From positions 1 to 64,000 of the forward strand of contig NZ_BMPO01000002.1 in assembly GCF_014647635.1 (NCBI RefSeq): 64,000 bases of DNA, given 5' to 3'. Of this stretch, positions 44,976 to 55,600 are shown piece by piece. Source of the DNA: Pseudomonas matsuisoli (GTDB lineage: Bacteria; Pseudomonadota; Gammaproteobacteria; Pseudomonadales; Pseudomonadaceae). The position numbers and the translations under genes were made by a program. The notes beneath the pieces are model-generated. The model did not search any database, was not told the DNA's origin, and saw only the letters and a list, made by a program, of their open reading frames with translations. The stretch's first letter is position 1, and each line of letters starts with the position of its first letter.

Positions 44976-46684
44976 GGGGCATTTTCCTGGCGCTGTTGCT
45001 GTTCATACCAGAACTTGCGACGAAGCAATTCGGACGGGTCGTCAGGAATCTGCCTTAGCCACTGCTCGAGTGCCTGACGACTTTCCTCATCGTATTCGTC
45101 CGCACTCGAAGGTGGCATGGTACGGCTCTGCTCACGTCCTTGCATCTGATCGGAATCGGGCAACACCTCTTCGCTACCAGGATGCTCGCCTTGCTCGGAT
45201 CCGTCGGAGCGGTATTCGGACGGTGTCTCGGCGTTTGGCTGCGGCGTAACGTTGCCGGGCGATCCCGTCGCGCCGTCGGCGTCGTCGGTGCTGTTACCCG
45301 CGCTGGGGTCAGGCTGTTGAGCCTGACGCTGGCGAAGCAAGTCTTCAATCAGGGCTTTGTTGGTCTGCGCAGCGGTGAGGTCAGGCGCCTGCTGGAGCGC
45401 TTGATCGTACGCATCGATCGCCGCTTCGAGCTTGCCTGCACGGGCCATGGCGTTACCGAGGTTGTAACGGTCTGCGGCGCTTTGGCCCTGGGCAAAACGG
45501 CTGGCGGCACCTTCGTAATCGCCCGCTTGATAAAGGGCAATCCCTTGCCAGCGGCGATCCTCGAAGCGCTTCGCTGCCTCCGCTGGACGCTCGGCTTCGA
45601 GCAGGCGCTGTCCCCGCTGATCGGGACGTAGCCACAGGTCCTGCCAATCGAACGCGAAGCTCGTCTGCGGCATGGACAACAGCAAGGGCAGCACAAGTAT
45701 CCAGCCTTTGCGGCCGGCAAACGCGGCCAGCAGCACGATGGGAAGCAGCAACCAATACCCCTGGTCTTGCCAAATGTCGAATTGCCGCATGTCGGCCTCC
45801 GGGCGGACGTCACCTGAGGCCGACAGCAGGTCTAGGGCATCGAGATCGGCATCGCCGATTTGCGCGGTGTGATAACCCGCGTCAAGTGAATCTGCGAATG
45901 CCTCCAAGGCCCCCGCATCGAGCCGTGGCAGAAGAATGGCGCCCTGGTCGTCACGCAGGAACCCGCCATCGCCCTGTGCGATGGGCGCGCCCTGCGCGGT
46001 GCCAAAGCCCAGGATATTCAGTGGGGTAGAGCGGTCTTCGAGCAGGCGCTGGATGCCGTTACGTTCCTCTGGATTCAGGGCAGACGTCATGAGGAGCAAA
46101 CCGCCACGTCCGTGGGCGCCCTGATCGAGCAATTCCAATGCACGACCCACCGCGAGGTCTGCCCGGTGGCCGGGCTCGGGCATGATGCTCGGCTCGACGG
46201 CATTCAGGAGATTGCGCGTGGTCGCGCTATCGTTCGACAGGGGCACCACGGTATGCGCGCTGCCGGCATAAACCACGATGCCGGTCTGCGCGTCCTTCCG
46301 GGTATTCATCAGGTCCAGCAATTTGCGTTTGGCATGCTCCAATCGCGTGGGCGCGAGATCCCCCGACAGCATCTCCGTGCTTAGATCGAGCACGATCACC
46401 AGCGGGTCGGCGAGCTTGAGCATCGGTTGCTGATGGTGCTGCCAACTCGGGCCAGCCAGTGCCAAGGCGGTCAGTAGCCATACGGCACCGAGCACGAACC
46501 AGGGTTTGCGGCTTGCGCGGCGATCTTCACCCACCAATAGCAACGTGTGAAACGCCTCCGGCAACAGCGCGTGCCATTGGCCCTGACGGCGGCGGCGATG
46601 CCAAAGCCGCCACAGTAACCAGGCGCATACTGGAAGCAGGAGCAAGCAGAAGGGGCGCGACAGATGCGGCCATAGATCGGTCAT
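44972..46684 (-). CDS. batB: BatB/BatC fusion: VWA domain plus TPR
   Basis: The 570-residue protein has two N-terminal membrane helices (about 12-28, 62-78), a von Willebrand A domain (about 92-290), a third and fourth helix near 315-345, a TPR region (about 355-460, with YEGAASRFAQGQSAADRYNLGNAMARAGKLEAAIDAYDQAL in several pieces) and an acidic, low-complexity C-terminus. This joins BatB and BatC in one chain. The MIDAS motif is altered: DLSTE (Asp100, Ser102, Glu104) instead of DxSxS, so metal binding may be changed. Start and stop overlap its neighbours by ATGA. Confidence 0.9.
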   Translation of the reverse strand: MTDLWPHLSRPFCLLLLPVCAWLLWRLWHRRRRQGQWHALLPEAFHTLLLVGEDRRASRKPWFVLGAVWLLTALALAGPSWQHHQQPMLKLADPLVIVLDLSTEMLSGDLAPTRLEHAKRKLLDLMNTRKDAQTGIVVYAGSAHTVVPLSNDSATTRNLLNAVEPSIMPEPGHRADLAVGRALELLDQGAHGRGGLLLMTSALNPEERNGIQRLLEDRSTPLNILGFGTAQGAPIAQGDGGFLRDDQGAILLPRLDAGALEAFADSLDAGYHTAQIGDADLDALDLLSASGDVRPEADMRQFDIWQDQGYWLLLPIVLLAAFAGRKGWILVLPLLLSMPQTSFAFDWQDLWLRPDQRGQRLLEAERPAEAAKRFEDRRWQGIALYQAGDYEGAASRFAQGQSAADRYNLGNAMARAGKLEAAIDAYDQALQQAPDLTAAQTNKALIEDLLRQRQAQQPDPSAGNSTDDADGATGSPGNVTPQPNAETPSEYRSDGSEQGEHPGSEEVLPDSDQMQGREQSRTMPPSSADEYDEESRQALEQWLRQIPDDPSELLRRKFWYEQQQRQENAP

Positions 46685-47682
46685 GGCGTGATCTCGCGTT
46701 GGCGGACACGCAAGCCGGTGTGCCAGCCTGCCATCACCAACGTCAGCACCATCGCAGCACCCAACGGCCAGGGGTAGAGCGGCTCGTTGAAGCGCGTTTC
46801 GGACGATGCCTGCTGGACGGGTTCGAGCCGATCGAGCGCTTCCTCGATCGCCGCGAGTTCGAGGTGATCGGTTGCGCGGAAGTACTCGCCGCCCGTCTTT
46901 TCGGCGATCGAGCGGAGCAGGGCTTCATCCAGGTCCGAGCCCGGGGTGAAGCCGAATAGCCCGGGGCTTTCTGCACCCGAGTCACTGCCGATACCAATGG
47001 TGTAGATCTTTACCTGCTGGTCCGCCGCGAGCTGTGCGGCGGTCGCCGGGGGAACGCTGCTGCCGTTTTCCGCACCGTCGGTTACGAGCACGAGAACACG
47101 GCTGTTGGCGGGCCGTTCGCGTAGTCGTTTGACCGCAAGGCCGATGGTGTCGCCGATGGCAGTGTTGTTGCCGGCGATGCCGATCAGCGCTTCGTCCAGC
47201 CAAGTGCGTACGGTGCGGCGATCGAACGTGAGTGGCGCCTGTAGATAGGCGCGACTGCCGAACAGAATGAGGCCGAGCCGATCGCCTTCACGGCCGTCGA
47301 TGAAGTCACCCAAGAGGTGCTTTACCAGCAGCAGCCGGCTGGCGGGCTGGCCTTCCCATTCCATGTCGGGATAGTCCATCGAACCCGACACGTCCACGGC
47401 CAGTAGCACGTCTCGTCCGCTGATCGGCTGGGGTTGGGCGTCACCTGGCCATTCGGGCCGCGCGCAGGCGATCAATAAAAGAATCCAGATGACGATGGGC
47501 AATGTCAGGCTTCGCCAGTTCGGTCGTACGCGTGTGGTGGATTGACCGCTCAGTGTTTGGAGCTCATCGAGAAACGCTACCTGCAGTGCCGCTTCTCGGC
47601 TTTTGCTGGGCGGCAATAGCCTACGCATGATCCACGGCAGTGGCGCAAGCAGAAACGCCCAGGGCCAGGCGAACTCAAGCAT
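46681..47682 (-). CDS. batA: BatA-like VWA-domain membrane protein
   Basis: The 333-residue protein has N-terminal helices (about 5-22, 58-74), a VWA domain with an intact MIDAS DVSGS (97-101), TAIGDTIGLAVKRL for the MIDAS threonine, VTDGAENG for the MIDAS aspartate, and a C-terminal helix near 305-322. The domain faces the periplasm or membrane surface and is thought to work with MoxR AAA+ proteins in envelope protein maturation. Overlaps of ATGA type connect it to batBC, and it starts 8 nt inside the DUF4381 gene end. Confidence 0.92.
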   Translation of the reverse strand: MLEFAWPWAFLLAPLPWIMRRLLPPSKSREAALQVAFLDELQTLSGQSTTRVRPNWRSLTLPIVIWILLLIACARPEWPGDAQPQPISGRDVLLAVDVSGSMDYPDMEWEGQPASRLLLVKHLLGDFIDGREGDRLGLILFGSRAYLQAPLTFDRRTVRTWLDEALIGIAGNNTAIGDTIGLAVKRLRERPANSRVLVLVTDGAENGSSVPPATAAQLAADQQVKIYTIGIGSDSGAESPGLFGFTPGSDLDEALLRSIAEKTGGEYFRATDHLELAAIEEALDRLEPVQQASSETRFNEPLYPWPLGAAMVLTLVMAGWHTGLRVRQREITP

Positions 47683-48163
47683 GCTTGCGAATCCAGGTTT
47701 CGACGGCTAGCTGCAAGCCGTCGATGGCGCGATCATCCAGTCGGCAATCCGCGCGATAGGCGCCGTCTACGAGGATCATCCAGCGGGTCAGCCCGGCAGC
47801 GGTGCAACGCGTGTCCAGATAGGCCAGCCAGGCCCGTCCGCTCAACGTCTGACTGTGCTGATCGGGATAGCGCGCCTTACACACGCGCTTCAACAGCGCA
47901 TTGAGTTGCTGTAGCCACGGAGCGGCATTGCGTCCATAAGGGGGTGGCAAGGCAGCCAGCTCATCGAGTGCGCTTTGGCGGAATGGGTCGACCTCGGCGC
48001 GATCGGGGGAGGGCGCTGAAGGAACCTTGCGTGCGCGTTTATGCCAAACCAGCACAGCCAGTAGCGAGAGCAATACTGCAAGCGCCCACCAGCCCGGCGC
48101 AGGCGGCCACGCCGAAACGGCGGCGGGTTCGATCAGCGGCTCGAGCCGGTCCAGCGTGCTCAT
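47675..48163 (-). CDS. DUF4381-family protein of the MoxR/Bat operon
   Basis: The 162-residue protein has one membrane helix (about 24-42: WALAVLLSLLAVLVWHK), then a cytoplasmic helical domain with LNALLKRVCKARYPDQHSQTLSGRAWLAYLD split. DUF4381 proteins occur almost only between the DUF58 and BatA genes of such operons; their function is unknown. Its start overlaps the DUF58 stop by 4 nt. Confidence 0.88.
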   Translation of the reverse strand: MSTLDRLEPLIEPAAVSAWPPAPGWWALAVLLSLLAVLVWHKRARKVPSAPSPDRAEVDPFRQSALDELAALPPPYGRNAAPWLQQLNALLKRVCKARYPDQHSQTLSGRAWLAYLDTRCTAAGLTRWMILVDGAYRADCRLDDRAIDGLQLAVETWIRKHA

Positions 48164-49119
48164 CGGTGGCGGCCCGGAATACGGGTGTCGAGTTGGTCGC
48201 GCAGTTGATCGACGACATCCTCAGCGCTGCTCAGTGGCAGGAGCATCACATTCAGGCGTTGTGCCAATTGCTGCCAGCGCATCATGCGGGCTTGAGCAAG
48301 CGCAGCGTAGCCCGCACGCAACGCGTCCGCGTTCGTATCGAGTTCGAGCTCGGCGCTGTCTTGCCCGCTACTTTGTTGGAAGCGCAAAAGGCCGGCGACA
48401 GGCAAGGCCCGATCGAGCGGGTCGTACACCGGGAGCAGCATCAGTTCGACGTGCCGTCCAAGCAGGATCAACTGCTGCTCGGATTGGTCATCCAGACCGC
48501 GCTCGTCGCAGAGCACGATGGCAAGGTTACCGGGACGCAGCACCTCACGTGCCCGGCGCAGCGCCTGCACCAAGGCATCCGGGGTTGCCATGTCCGCCGC
48601 ACTCAAGCCCTGGCTGAAACGTTCGAGGTGGTTGAAGAGCTGCAGCAGGCTTTGCTTGCTTCTGCGGGGCTTGACCTCATGGTGCGCGCGGTCGCCAAAG
48701 ACCAACCCGCCGATCCGGTCATTGTGATCCAGGCAGGCCCAGCCCAGCAGGGCCGCCGCCCGCGCCACGACGACGGATTTGAAGGCATGTGCGCTGCCGA
48801 AGAACAGGCGTTGGCTTTGCTCCGCGAGAATGAACACGGGCCTTTCTCGTTCTTCATGGAACAGCTTGGTGTGGGGGACCTGGGTTCGCGCCGTGACACG
48901 CCAATCGATGTTACGGACGTCGTCACCGGACTGATAAACCCGCACTTGATCGAAGTCGACGCCGCGGCCACGCAGGCGCGAGTGGTGAACGCCACTCAAG
49001 GGGCTGCCCCGGTTGGGCATTGAGAACAAACGTATTTCCCGCACGCGGTGACGCATTTCGATGAGTCCAGCCAGATCGACCCGCGTTCGCCCCTGGTCGA
49101 CTGCCATCGAGGTCGGCAT
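48160..49119 (-). CDS. DUF58 (VWA-like) protein of the MoxR/Bat operon
   Basis: The 319-residue soluble protein has the DUF58 core: FDQVRVYQSGDDVRNIDWRVTARTQ (split here), HTKLFHEERERPVFILAEQSQRLFFG, and a Rossmann-like VWA-type rest including LAIVLCDERGLDD. The family accompanies MoxR ATPases. The ATG at 49119 overlaps the MoxR stop (TGATG), which decides the start against a longer frame to 49344 that lies inside moxR. No transmembrane helix is seen. Confidence 0.92.
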   Translation of the reverse strand: MPTSMAVDQGRTRVDLAGLIEMRHRVREIRLFSMPNRGSPLSGVHHSRLRGRGVDFDQVRVYQSGDDVRNIDWRVTARTQVPHTKLFHEERERPVFILAEQSQRLFFGSAHAFKSVVVARAAALLGWACLDHNDRIGGLVFGDRAHHEVKPRRSKQSLLQLFNHLERFSQGLSAADMATPDALVQALRRAREVLRPGNLAIVLCDERGLDDQSEQQLILLGRHVELMLLPVYDPLDRALPVAGLLRFQQSSGQDSAELELDTNADALRAGYAALAQARMMRWQQLAQRLNVMLLPLSSAEDVVDQLRDQLDTRIPGRHR

Positions 49120-50078
49120 CAGCCCACCGCCACCGTGTCGAGAATGCGTTGCACCACTTTGTCCTGATCTACACCCGCCGCCTCGGCTTCGAACGACAGG
49201 ATGATCCGGTGGCGCAGGACGTCGAATACCACGGCCTGGATGTCTTCCGGACTGACGAAATCTCGACCGCCCAGCCAAGCGTGGGCGCGCGCGCAGCGAT
49301 CCAGTGCGATCGAGCCGCGTGGGCTGGAACCGTAGGCGATCCACTCGCCCAGCTCCGTATCGAAGCGCGTCGGCGTACGGGTCGCCATGATCAGCTGCAC
49401 CAGATACTCCTCAACCGCATCGGCCATGTACAGGCCAAGAATTTCCTTACGCGCAGCGAAGATCGCTTGCTGGCTGATCTTGCTCTCCGGCTGACTTTCG
49501 CCATTGAGGGCCTCGCCGCGGGCCTGTTGAAGGATGCGCCGCTCGACTGCCGCGTCGGGAAAACCAATCTTCACGTGCATCAGAAAGCGGTCGAGCTGCG
49601 CTTCCGGTAACGGGTAGGTGCCTTCCTGCTCGATGGGATTCTGCGTCGCCATCACCAGGAACAACGGTGGCAATTCGTACGTGCTGCGGCCAACGCTGAC
49701 CTGGCGCTCGGCCATGCCCTCGAGTAATGCCGACTGCACCTTGGCAGGTGCACGGTTGATCTCGTCTGCCAGCACCAGGTTGTGGAAGATCGGGCCTTGC
49801 TGGAATACGAAGCTGCCGGTTTCCGGGCGATAGATTTCCGTCCCGGTAATGTCGGCAGGAAGGAGGTCGGGCGTGAATTGAATCCGGTGGAACTCGGCTT
49901 CCAGGCCTTCGGCGAGGTCCTTGATTGCCTTGGTCTTGGCCAGGCCAGGCGCGCCCTCCACGAGGACGTGCCCATCGGCGACGAGTGCGATGAGCAGGCG
50001 TTCGACCAGTTTTTCCTGTCCTAGGATCTGGGTCGACAGGTATTGACGCAGCGCGACAAGCGCCTCTCGGTGTTCCAT
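49119..50078 (-). CDS. moxR: MoxR-family AAA+ ATPase
   Basis: The 319-residue ATPase has Walker A GAPGLAKT (42-49), Walker B LVLADEINRA (101-110), sensor VMATQNPIEQEGTYPLPEAQLDRF in parts, and the GSSPRGSIALDRCARAHAWLGGR C-terminal lid. MoxR proteins act as chaperones that help fold or insert metal-containing or envelope proteins together with VWA partners. It is the first gene of the six-gene operon moxR-DUF58-DUF4381-batA-batBC-batD, all with overlapping ends. The start is the ATG at 50078; the upstream site is weak (GGAA). Confidence 0.95.
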   Translation of the reverse strand: MEHREALVALRQYLSTQILGQEKLVERLLIALVADGHVLVEGAPGLAKTKAIKDLAEGLEAEFHRIQFTPDLLPADITGTEIYRPETGSFVFQQGPIFHNLVLADEINRAPAKVQSALLEGMAERQVSVGRSTYELPPLFLVMATQNPIEQEGTYPLPEAQLDRFLMHVKIGFPDAAVERRILQQARGEALNGESQPESKISQQAIFAARKEILGLYMADAVEEYLVQLIMATRTPTRFDTELGEWIAYGSSPRGSIALDRCARAHAWLGGRDFVSPEDIQAVVFDVLRHRIILSFEAEAAGVDQDKVVQRILDTVAVG

Positions 50079-50206
50079 GAGTCAGGATTCCACGCAGGAA
50101 ATACGCGGGGCGGTCCGCGTCGGTGGCACATCTTATCGAAGCCGCTCGATTGCCGCCAAGCCGGGCAAGGCCCAAGCGTTCGCCTGGCCCCGCTTTCGGC
50201 TGTTCG

Positions 50207-52090
50207 TCAGGCGATCTGAAAGCGCCCCGTGGTTTCGCTGAGCGACTGGACTCGCCTTGAAAGGCTGTGGGTGTGGTCGTCCAGGGCCGTCCGCAACTGC
50301 CGGGTTTCGTGGTTGCTGCGATGAATGTCTTCCATCTTCGCCGCGATGTCTTCCGTCGTTGCCGATATCTCCTCGATGGCCACCACGACCTGAGTCATCT
50401 CGGCACTCAGTCGATCCATGGATTGAGTAATGACATCGATCGCGCCGGCGGCTTCCCCCGCTTGACGCTCGCCCTCGTTGGCGAGCCGCACGCCATCGTT
50501 CATCAAGGTGTCCATGCTTTCGGTCTGCAACTTGAGTTCGTTGATGATGTGGGCGATATCGGTGGTGGCCGAGACGGTTTTCTGCGCCAGGGACCGCACC
50601 TCGTCCGCCACGACAGAAAAGCCGCGGCCGGCGTCTCCCGCACGCGCGGCTTCGATCGCGGCGTTCAACGCGAGCAAGTTGGTCTGGTCCGCCAAGCTAT
50701 TGATGACATCGACGATACCGGTCACCTGGGTGCTGGATTGGATCAGCGCGTTGACTTGCCCGTGCGTGTTTTGAATCAGCCGTGACAGCGCACGGATGCT
50801 TTCAGCGCTCGCCAGGACGACCTCGGCACCGGTGTGCGCCGAATCGTTGGCGTGTTGCGTGGCATCGCCGACATCTGACGCGCGGCGAGCCATCTCGTTA
50901 ACCGTCGCGGCAATTTGCTGCGAAGCGGAAGCGGCTTGCTCGGTCTGGCTTTCCAGCTGGCTGCTGTTGTTGTCCAACTGGCGCATGGCATCGCTCAGAT
51001 GGGTGTGCAGGCGCGTCAGCTCATTGTTGCCTTCCAGCACCTGGCCGATGAGGTTCGAGATGCCGCGGGTCATGCCATTGGTACCCTGGCCCAGCTGATT
51101 GAACTCGTCGCGCGGGTTACGCCCGATCTCCAAGCTCGCCCGAAGATCGCCGCCGGCCACACGGTTCAGTTGCTGGATTACGCGATCGAGTTGCGCCATG
51201 AGCCGTCGCGAGACGGTGATGATCGATAGCAGCAGCACGAACGCGATGATCCCGAACGCGGCACCGAGCAGCCAGTAACCAGACCGGCGCGTGTGTTCCG
51301 CTTGAGCCAGGGCTTTGGCAAGTACGCCGTCGCGCAGCATTTGTTGCTGGTTGGCAAGTTGAGTGTCGACGTGTTGAGCGCCGTCTGACAGCGTCTTCTC
51401 CGTGGTCACGATCTGCTGTATCAGCGCGTCCACCTGTGCAAAGCGCGCAGCGAAGGCTTCCGCGTTCTGTCCTATCTGGCTGTCCGTCCAATCCAGCTCG
51501 ACCAGCTTATTACGTAATTCCTCGATGGCTTCACGGGTGGCCTGCGCGAATTGACGGTCTTGCGTGGAAAGGTAATCGCGTTGCGCAGAGATGGCCTTGG
51601 CGATGGCCGGCTGGATCAGTGCGATGGAGATCGCTTCCAAGGGCGCCGCGGCATCGACAGCGGCTTTACGTTCGCCCTGGGAAGGCTCGAGGCCGAAGCG
51701 TTGCTGAAGGGCCAGCCATTCCCGCTGTAAGCCCACGTTGGCTTTCACCGCAGTCGCAATGGATTCGGCATTTTGTTGGAGGCGTGCATCATCGAATGTC
51801 TTCGCCTGCTCGACGAGTTGTTCTGCGGCGGGCTCGATGCGCGCCAACTGCTCGGTAAATGCGGGGATCTGGGGTGCGGAAAGCCGTTCGCGCAAGCCCT
51901 CGAGCTTCAGCCAGTCATTGGACAGCGTCGTCGTCAGCCCGCCATAGGCGGTGGCGCGTTCTTGAGCGTCGAGCGCGGCACTCAGGCTTTGGTTCACCCA
52001 AAGCGCGGTCAGCGCCATGAGCGCGAGGCCCGCGAGGGTCACGAGAATGAGTAAGTGGAATTTCTGCTTCCATGACAGAAACATCGACAT
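50207..52090 (-). CDS. Methyl-accepting chemotaxis protein
   Basis: The 627-residue receptor has a first membrane helix (about 11-30), a periplasmic helical sensor of about 240 residues, a second helix (about 275-295), a HAMP linker (about 296-350), and a signalling domain whose hairpin tip is [23 protein letters not shown] split around residue 490. The ligand is unknown; the long all-helical sensor resembles HBM-type domains. The ATG at 52090 follows AAGGAG at 6 nt. It stands alone between moxR and the divergent glutamate dehydrogenase. Confidence 0.93.
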   Translation of the reverse strand: MSMFLSWKQKFHLLILVTLAGLALMALTALWVNQSLSAALDAQERATAYGGLTTTLSNDWLKLEGLRERLSAPQIPAFTEQLARIEPAAEQLVEQAKTFDDARLQQNAESIATAVKANVGLQREWLALQQRFGLEPSQGERKAAVDAAAPLEAISIALIQPAIAKAISAQRDYLSTQDRQFAQATREAIEELRNKLVELDWTDSQIGQNAEAFAARFAQVDALIQQIVTTEKTLSDGAQHVDTQLANQQQMLRDGVLAKALAQAEHTRRSGYWLLGAAFGIIAFVLLLSIITVSRRLMAQLDRVIQQLNRVAGGDLRASLEIGRNPRDEFNQLGQGTNGMTRGISNLIGQVLEGNNELTRLHTHLSDAMRQLDNNSSQLESQTEQAASASQQIAATVNEMARRASDVGDATQHANDSAHTGAEVVLASAESIRALSRLIQNTHGQVNALIQSSTQVTGIVDVINSLADQTNLLALNAAIEAARAGDAGRGFSVVADEVRSLAQKTVSATTDIAHIINELKLQTESMDTLMNDGVRLANEGERQAGEAAGAIDVITQSMDRLSAEMTQVVVAIEEISATTEDIAAKMEDIHRSNHETRQLRTALDDHTHSLSRRVQSLSETTGRFQIA

Positions 52091-52601
52091 GATGGCTCCT
52101 TGATATCTTCTTGTTGTGTGGCGAACCCTACAACGAGATCGACAGAAGCTCCACTAACTTGAGGATCAACGGTGAATTGGCAGGCGGAGCGGCGGGATAC
52201 CTGGCTTGCCAACCTGCACGAGCGATCGCCTGACCCTTGATGTGTCTGTCGAAAATCCTCCACGCGGCGCACATCGGTTCTACGCTGTCAGGGCCAAGAC
52301 CGAATCACGCGCACTTGTTTTGAACTGCACTGTGCCTGTCGTATCAGAACTAAAGCATGCCCATGGGCCGCCTAGACGTTCAGCGCAGACCTCAGAGCGT
52401 AGTGCGCGACGTTAGGTGCAACCCGGTTGCACCTTTCGGTCGGGGCGTGAATGAATATGTCGCAGCAGAGGAAGTATCTGCCGTTGGTCTGCCGGTACGC
52501 TTGGACGCAGTCGATGTCGCGTGTGGACTCAACTCCGAATCGATATCGCCAAGGCAGCCCTTTTCCAAGAATCCCCCCAAAAAACGAAGCGGAGCGAAAC
52601 G
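52091..52601. other. Divergent intergenic region upstream of NAD-glutamate dehydrogenase
   Basis: About 510 nt with no coding ORF that I recognise. It holds a perfect inverted repeat at 52414-52434 (listed separately). The rest shows no clear promoter. Confidence 0.6.
52414..52434. promoter_or_regulatory. Perfect 10-bp inverted repeat, operator candidate
   Basis: AGGTGCAACC (52414-52423) and GGTTGCACCT (52425-52434) are exact complements around one base. It lies about 170 nt upstream of the glutamate dehydrogenase ATG. It could be an operator or a leader hairpin; the single-base loop favours a protein-binding palindrome over a terminator. Confidence 0.5.
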
Positions 52602-55600
52602 ATGGCGTTCTTCAGCGCAGCCAGTAAGGCCGATTTTCACCAGCAACTGAAAGCGGCACTGGCGCAGCACGTAGGCGATCGAGTCCTGCCACAGATGGGT
52701 ACGTTTGCAGAACAGTTCTTCGGCATCATCTCCCTGGAAGAATTGACCGAAAGGCGACTCTCGGACCTCGTTGGTAGCACATTATCGGCCTGGCGTTTGC
52801 TCGAACGTTTCGATCCGCTGCACGCGGAAGTGCGCGTCTACAACCCCGATTACGAAAAGCACGGTTGGCGCTCGACGCATACCGTTGTGGAAGTGCTGCA
52901 TCAGGACATGCCGTTTCTGGTGGACTCGGTCCGTATGGAGCTCAACCGCAACGGTTACGCGATCCATACCTTGCAGAACAGCGTGCTGAGTGTCCGTCGG
53001 GGCGCGGATGGTCGCTTGCAGGAAGTGTTGCCTCGCGGCACCGAGGGCGAGGGCATTACGCAAGAAGCTTTGATGTACCTGGAAATCGACCGTTGCGGCA
53101 GCGCGACTGAGCTCAAAGGACTGGAGCGGGACGTCATCCAAGTGTTGGCTGACGTGCGGATGGCGGTCACGGACTTTCCCGCCATGCGGGAAAAAGTGGC
53201 CGATGTGCTTCGTCTTCTGGGCACGGGCGACGCCGCGGGCGACTTGGTAGAGCGCGAAGAGATCAAGGTGTTCCTCGAGTGGTTGCTCGACCACCATTTC
53301 ACGTTCCTGGGATACGAGGAGTTCACCGTTGCTGATGACGCCAATGGCGGGCAGATGGTGTACGACCACAGCTCCCTGCTGGGCCTTTCTCGCAAGTTGC
53401 GCGTAGGTTTGGCCGCAGACGACCTGCACATCGAGCCTGAAGCTGTGAGCTATCTGCGCGAGCCGCGGGTACTGTCGTTCGCCAAGGCTGCATTGCCGAG
53501 CAGCGTGCATCGGCCGACGTATCCGGATTTCGTGTCGATTCGTGAAATCGATGCGCAGGGGCAGGTCATCCGCGAGCGCCGCTTCATGGGCCTCTATACC
53601 TCATCGATCTACAACCAGAGCGTGCGGCAGATTCCGTATATCCGACGCAAGGTCCTGGAGATCGAGCAACGTGCCGGCTTCAGCAATTCGGCGCATCTGG
53701 GCAAGGAACTGGGGCAGGTGCTGGAAGTGCTGCCGCGGGATGACCTGTTCCAGACGCCGGTGGACGAGCTGTTCAATACCGCCATCTCCATCGTGCAGAT
53801 TCAAGAACGCAACAAGCTGCGCCTGTTCCTGCGCAAGGACCCCTACGGTCGCTTCGCCTACTGCCTGGCCTATGTTCCCCGCGATGTCTATTCCACTGAC
53901 ATCCGCATGAAGATCCAGCAGGTGCTGATGGATCGCTTGCAGGCGCGCGACTGCGAGTTCTGGACGTACTTCTCTGACTCGGTCCTGGCACGCGTTCAGT
54001 TCATCTTGCGACTGGACCCGAAGAACAAGGTCTCGGTCGACATGCCGCGTCTGGAGCGCGAAGTGATCGAAGCGTGCCGTTCCTGGGCGGACGATTATGC
54101 CAGTCTGATGGTCGAGAATTTCGGCGAGGCGCAGGGCACTACGCTGCTATCCGAATTCGCCAAGGGCTTCCCGGCGGGCTACCGGGAACGCTTCGCGCCG
54201 CATTCGGCGATCGTCGACATGCAGCACATCCTTAATCTCTCCGAAAGCCGACCGCTGGTAATGAGCTTCTACCAGCCGCTGACGACGCAGGATCAATGGC
54301 TGCATTGCAAGATCTACCACGCCGACACGCCATTGCCGCTTTCCGACGTGCTGCCCATCTTGGAAAACCTCGGGCTGCGGGTTCTGGGTGAATTCCCTTA
54401 TCGCCTGCAACACAGCAACGGGCGCACTTATTGGATTCACGACTTCGCGTTTACCTATACCGAAGGGCTGGATATCGATATCCAGCAGCTCAACGATACT
54501 TTCCAGGACGCCTTCGTTCACATCATCAAAGGTGATGCCGAGAACGATGCGTTCAACCGACTGGTGCTCACCGCAGGGATGAGCTGGCGCGAAGCGGCCT
54601 TGCTGCGTGCCTATGCGCGTTATCTCAAGCAGATTCGCCTGGGCTTCGACCTGGGCTATATCGCGGCAGCGTTGAACAACCACACGGACATTGCGCGTGA
54701 GCTCGTACGCTTCTTCCGTACGCGTTTTTATCTCGCGCGCAAGCTCAGCGCAGATGATCTGGACGACAAGATCAGCAAGCTCGAACAGGCCATCTTGACC
54801 GCGTTGGACGATGTGGCGGTGTTGAGCGAAGACCGCATTCTGCGTCGTTACCTGGACCTCATCAAAGCCACGTTGCGAACCAATTTCTTCCAGTCCGAAG
54901 GCGGGCAAGGCAAGGATTACTTCAGCTTCAAATTCAACCCACGCGCCATCCCCGAACTGCCACGACCGACGCCAATGGCGGAGATATTCGTCTATTCGCC
55001 GCGCTTCGAGGGCGTGCACTTGCGCTTCGGCAAAGTTGCCCGTGGCGGCTTACGCTGGTCGGATCGCGAGGAAGACTACCGTACCGAAGTGCTCGGGCTG
55101 GTGAAGGCGCAACAGGTCAAGAACGCCGTTATCGTGCCTGTAGGGGCCAAGGGTGGCTTCGTGCCGCGCAGATTGCCGCTCAACGGCACGCGTGACGAAA
55201 TTCAGGCCGAGGCCATCGCGTGCTACCGCATCTTCATTTCTGGTCTCTTGGATATCACCGATAACCTCAAGGAAGGTCAGGTCGTACCGCCGCAGAACGT
55301 ACTGCGCTACGACGAAGATGATCCTTACCTAGTCGTTGCGGCTGACAAAGGGACGGCAACGTTCTCCGACATCGCCAACGGTATCGCGCAGGATTACGGC
55401 TTCTGGCTGGATGATGCCTTCGCTTCGGGCGGTTCCGCAGGTTACGACCACAAGGCCATGGGGATCACGGCAAAAGGCGCCTGGGTCTCGGTGCAGCGGC
55501 ACTTCCGCGAGCGTGGCATCGACGTGCAGCGCGACCCGGTCACGGTGCTCGGCATTGGCGACATGGGGGGGGACGTCTTCGGCAATGGTTTGCTGTGCTC

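Noticed and set aside
47944-49023. 359-codon open frame on the plus strand
   Set aside because: It is antisense to the DUF4381 and DUF58 genes of the MoxR operon, which have overlapping ends and clear family features.
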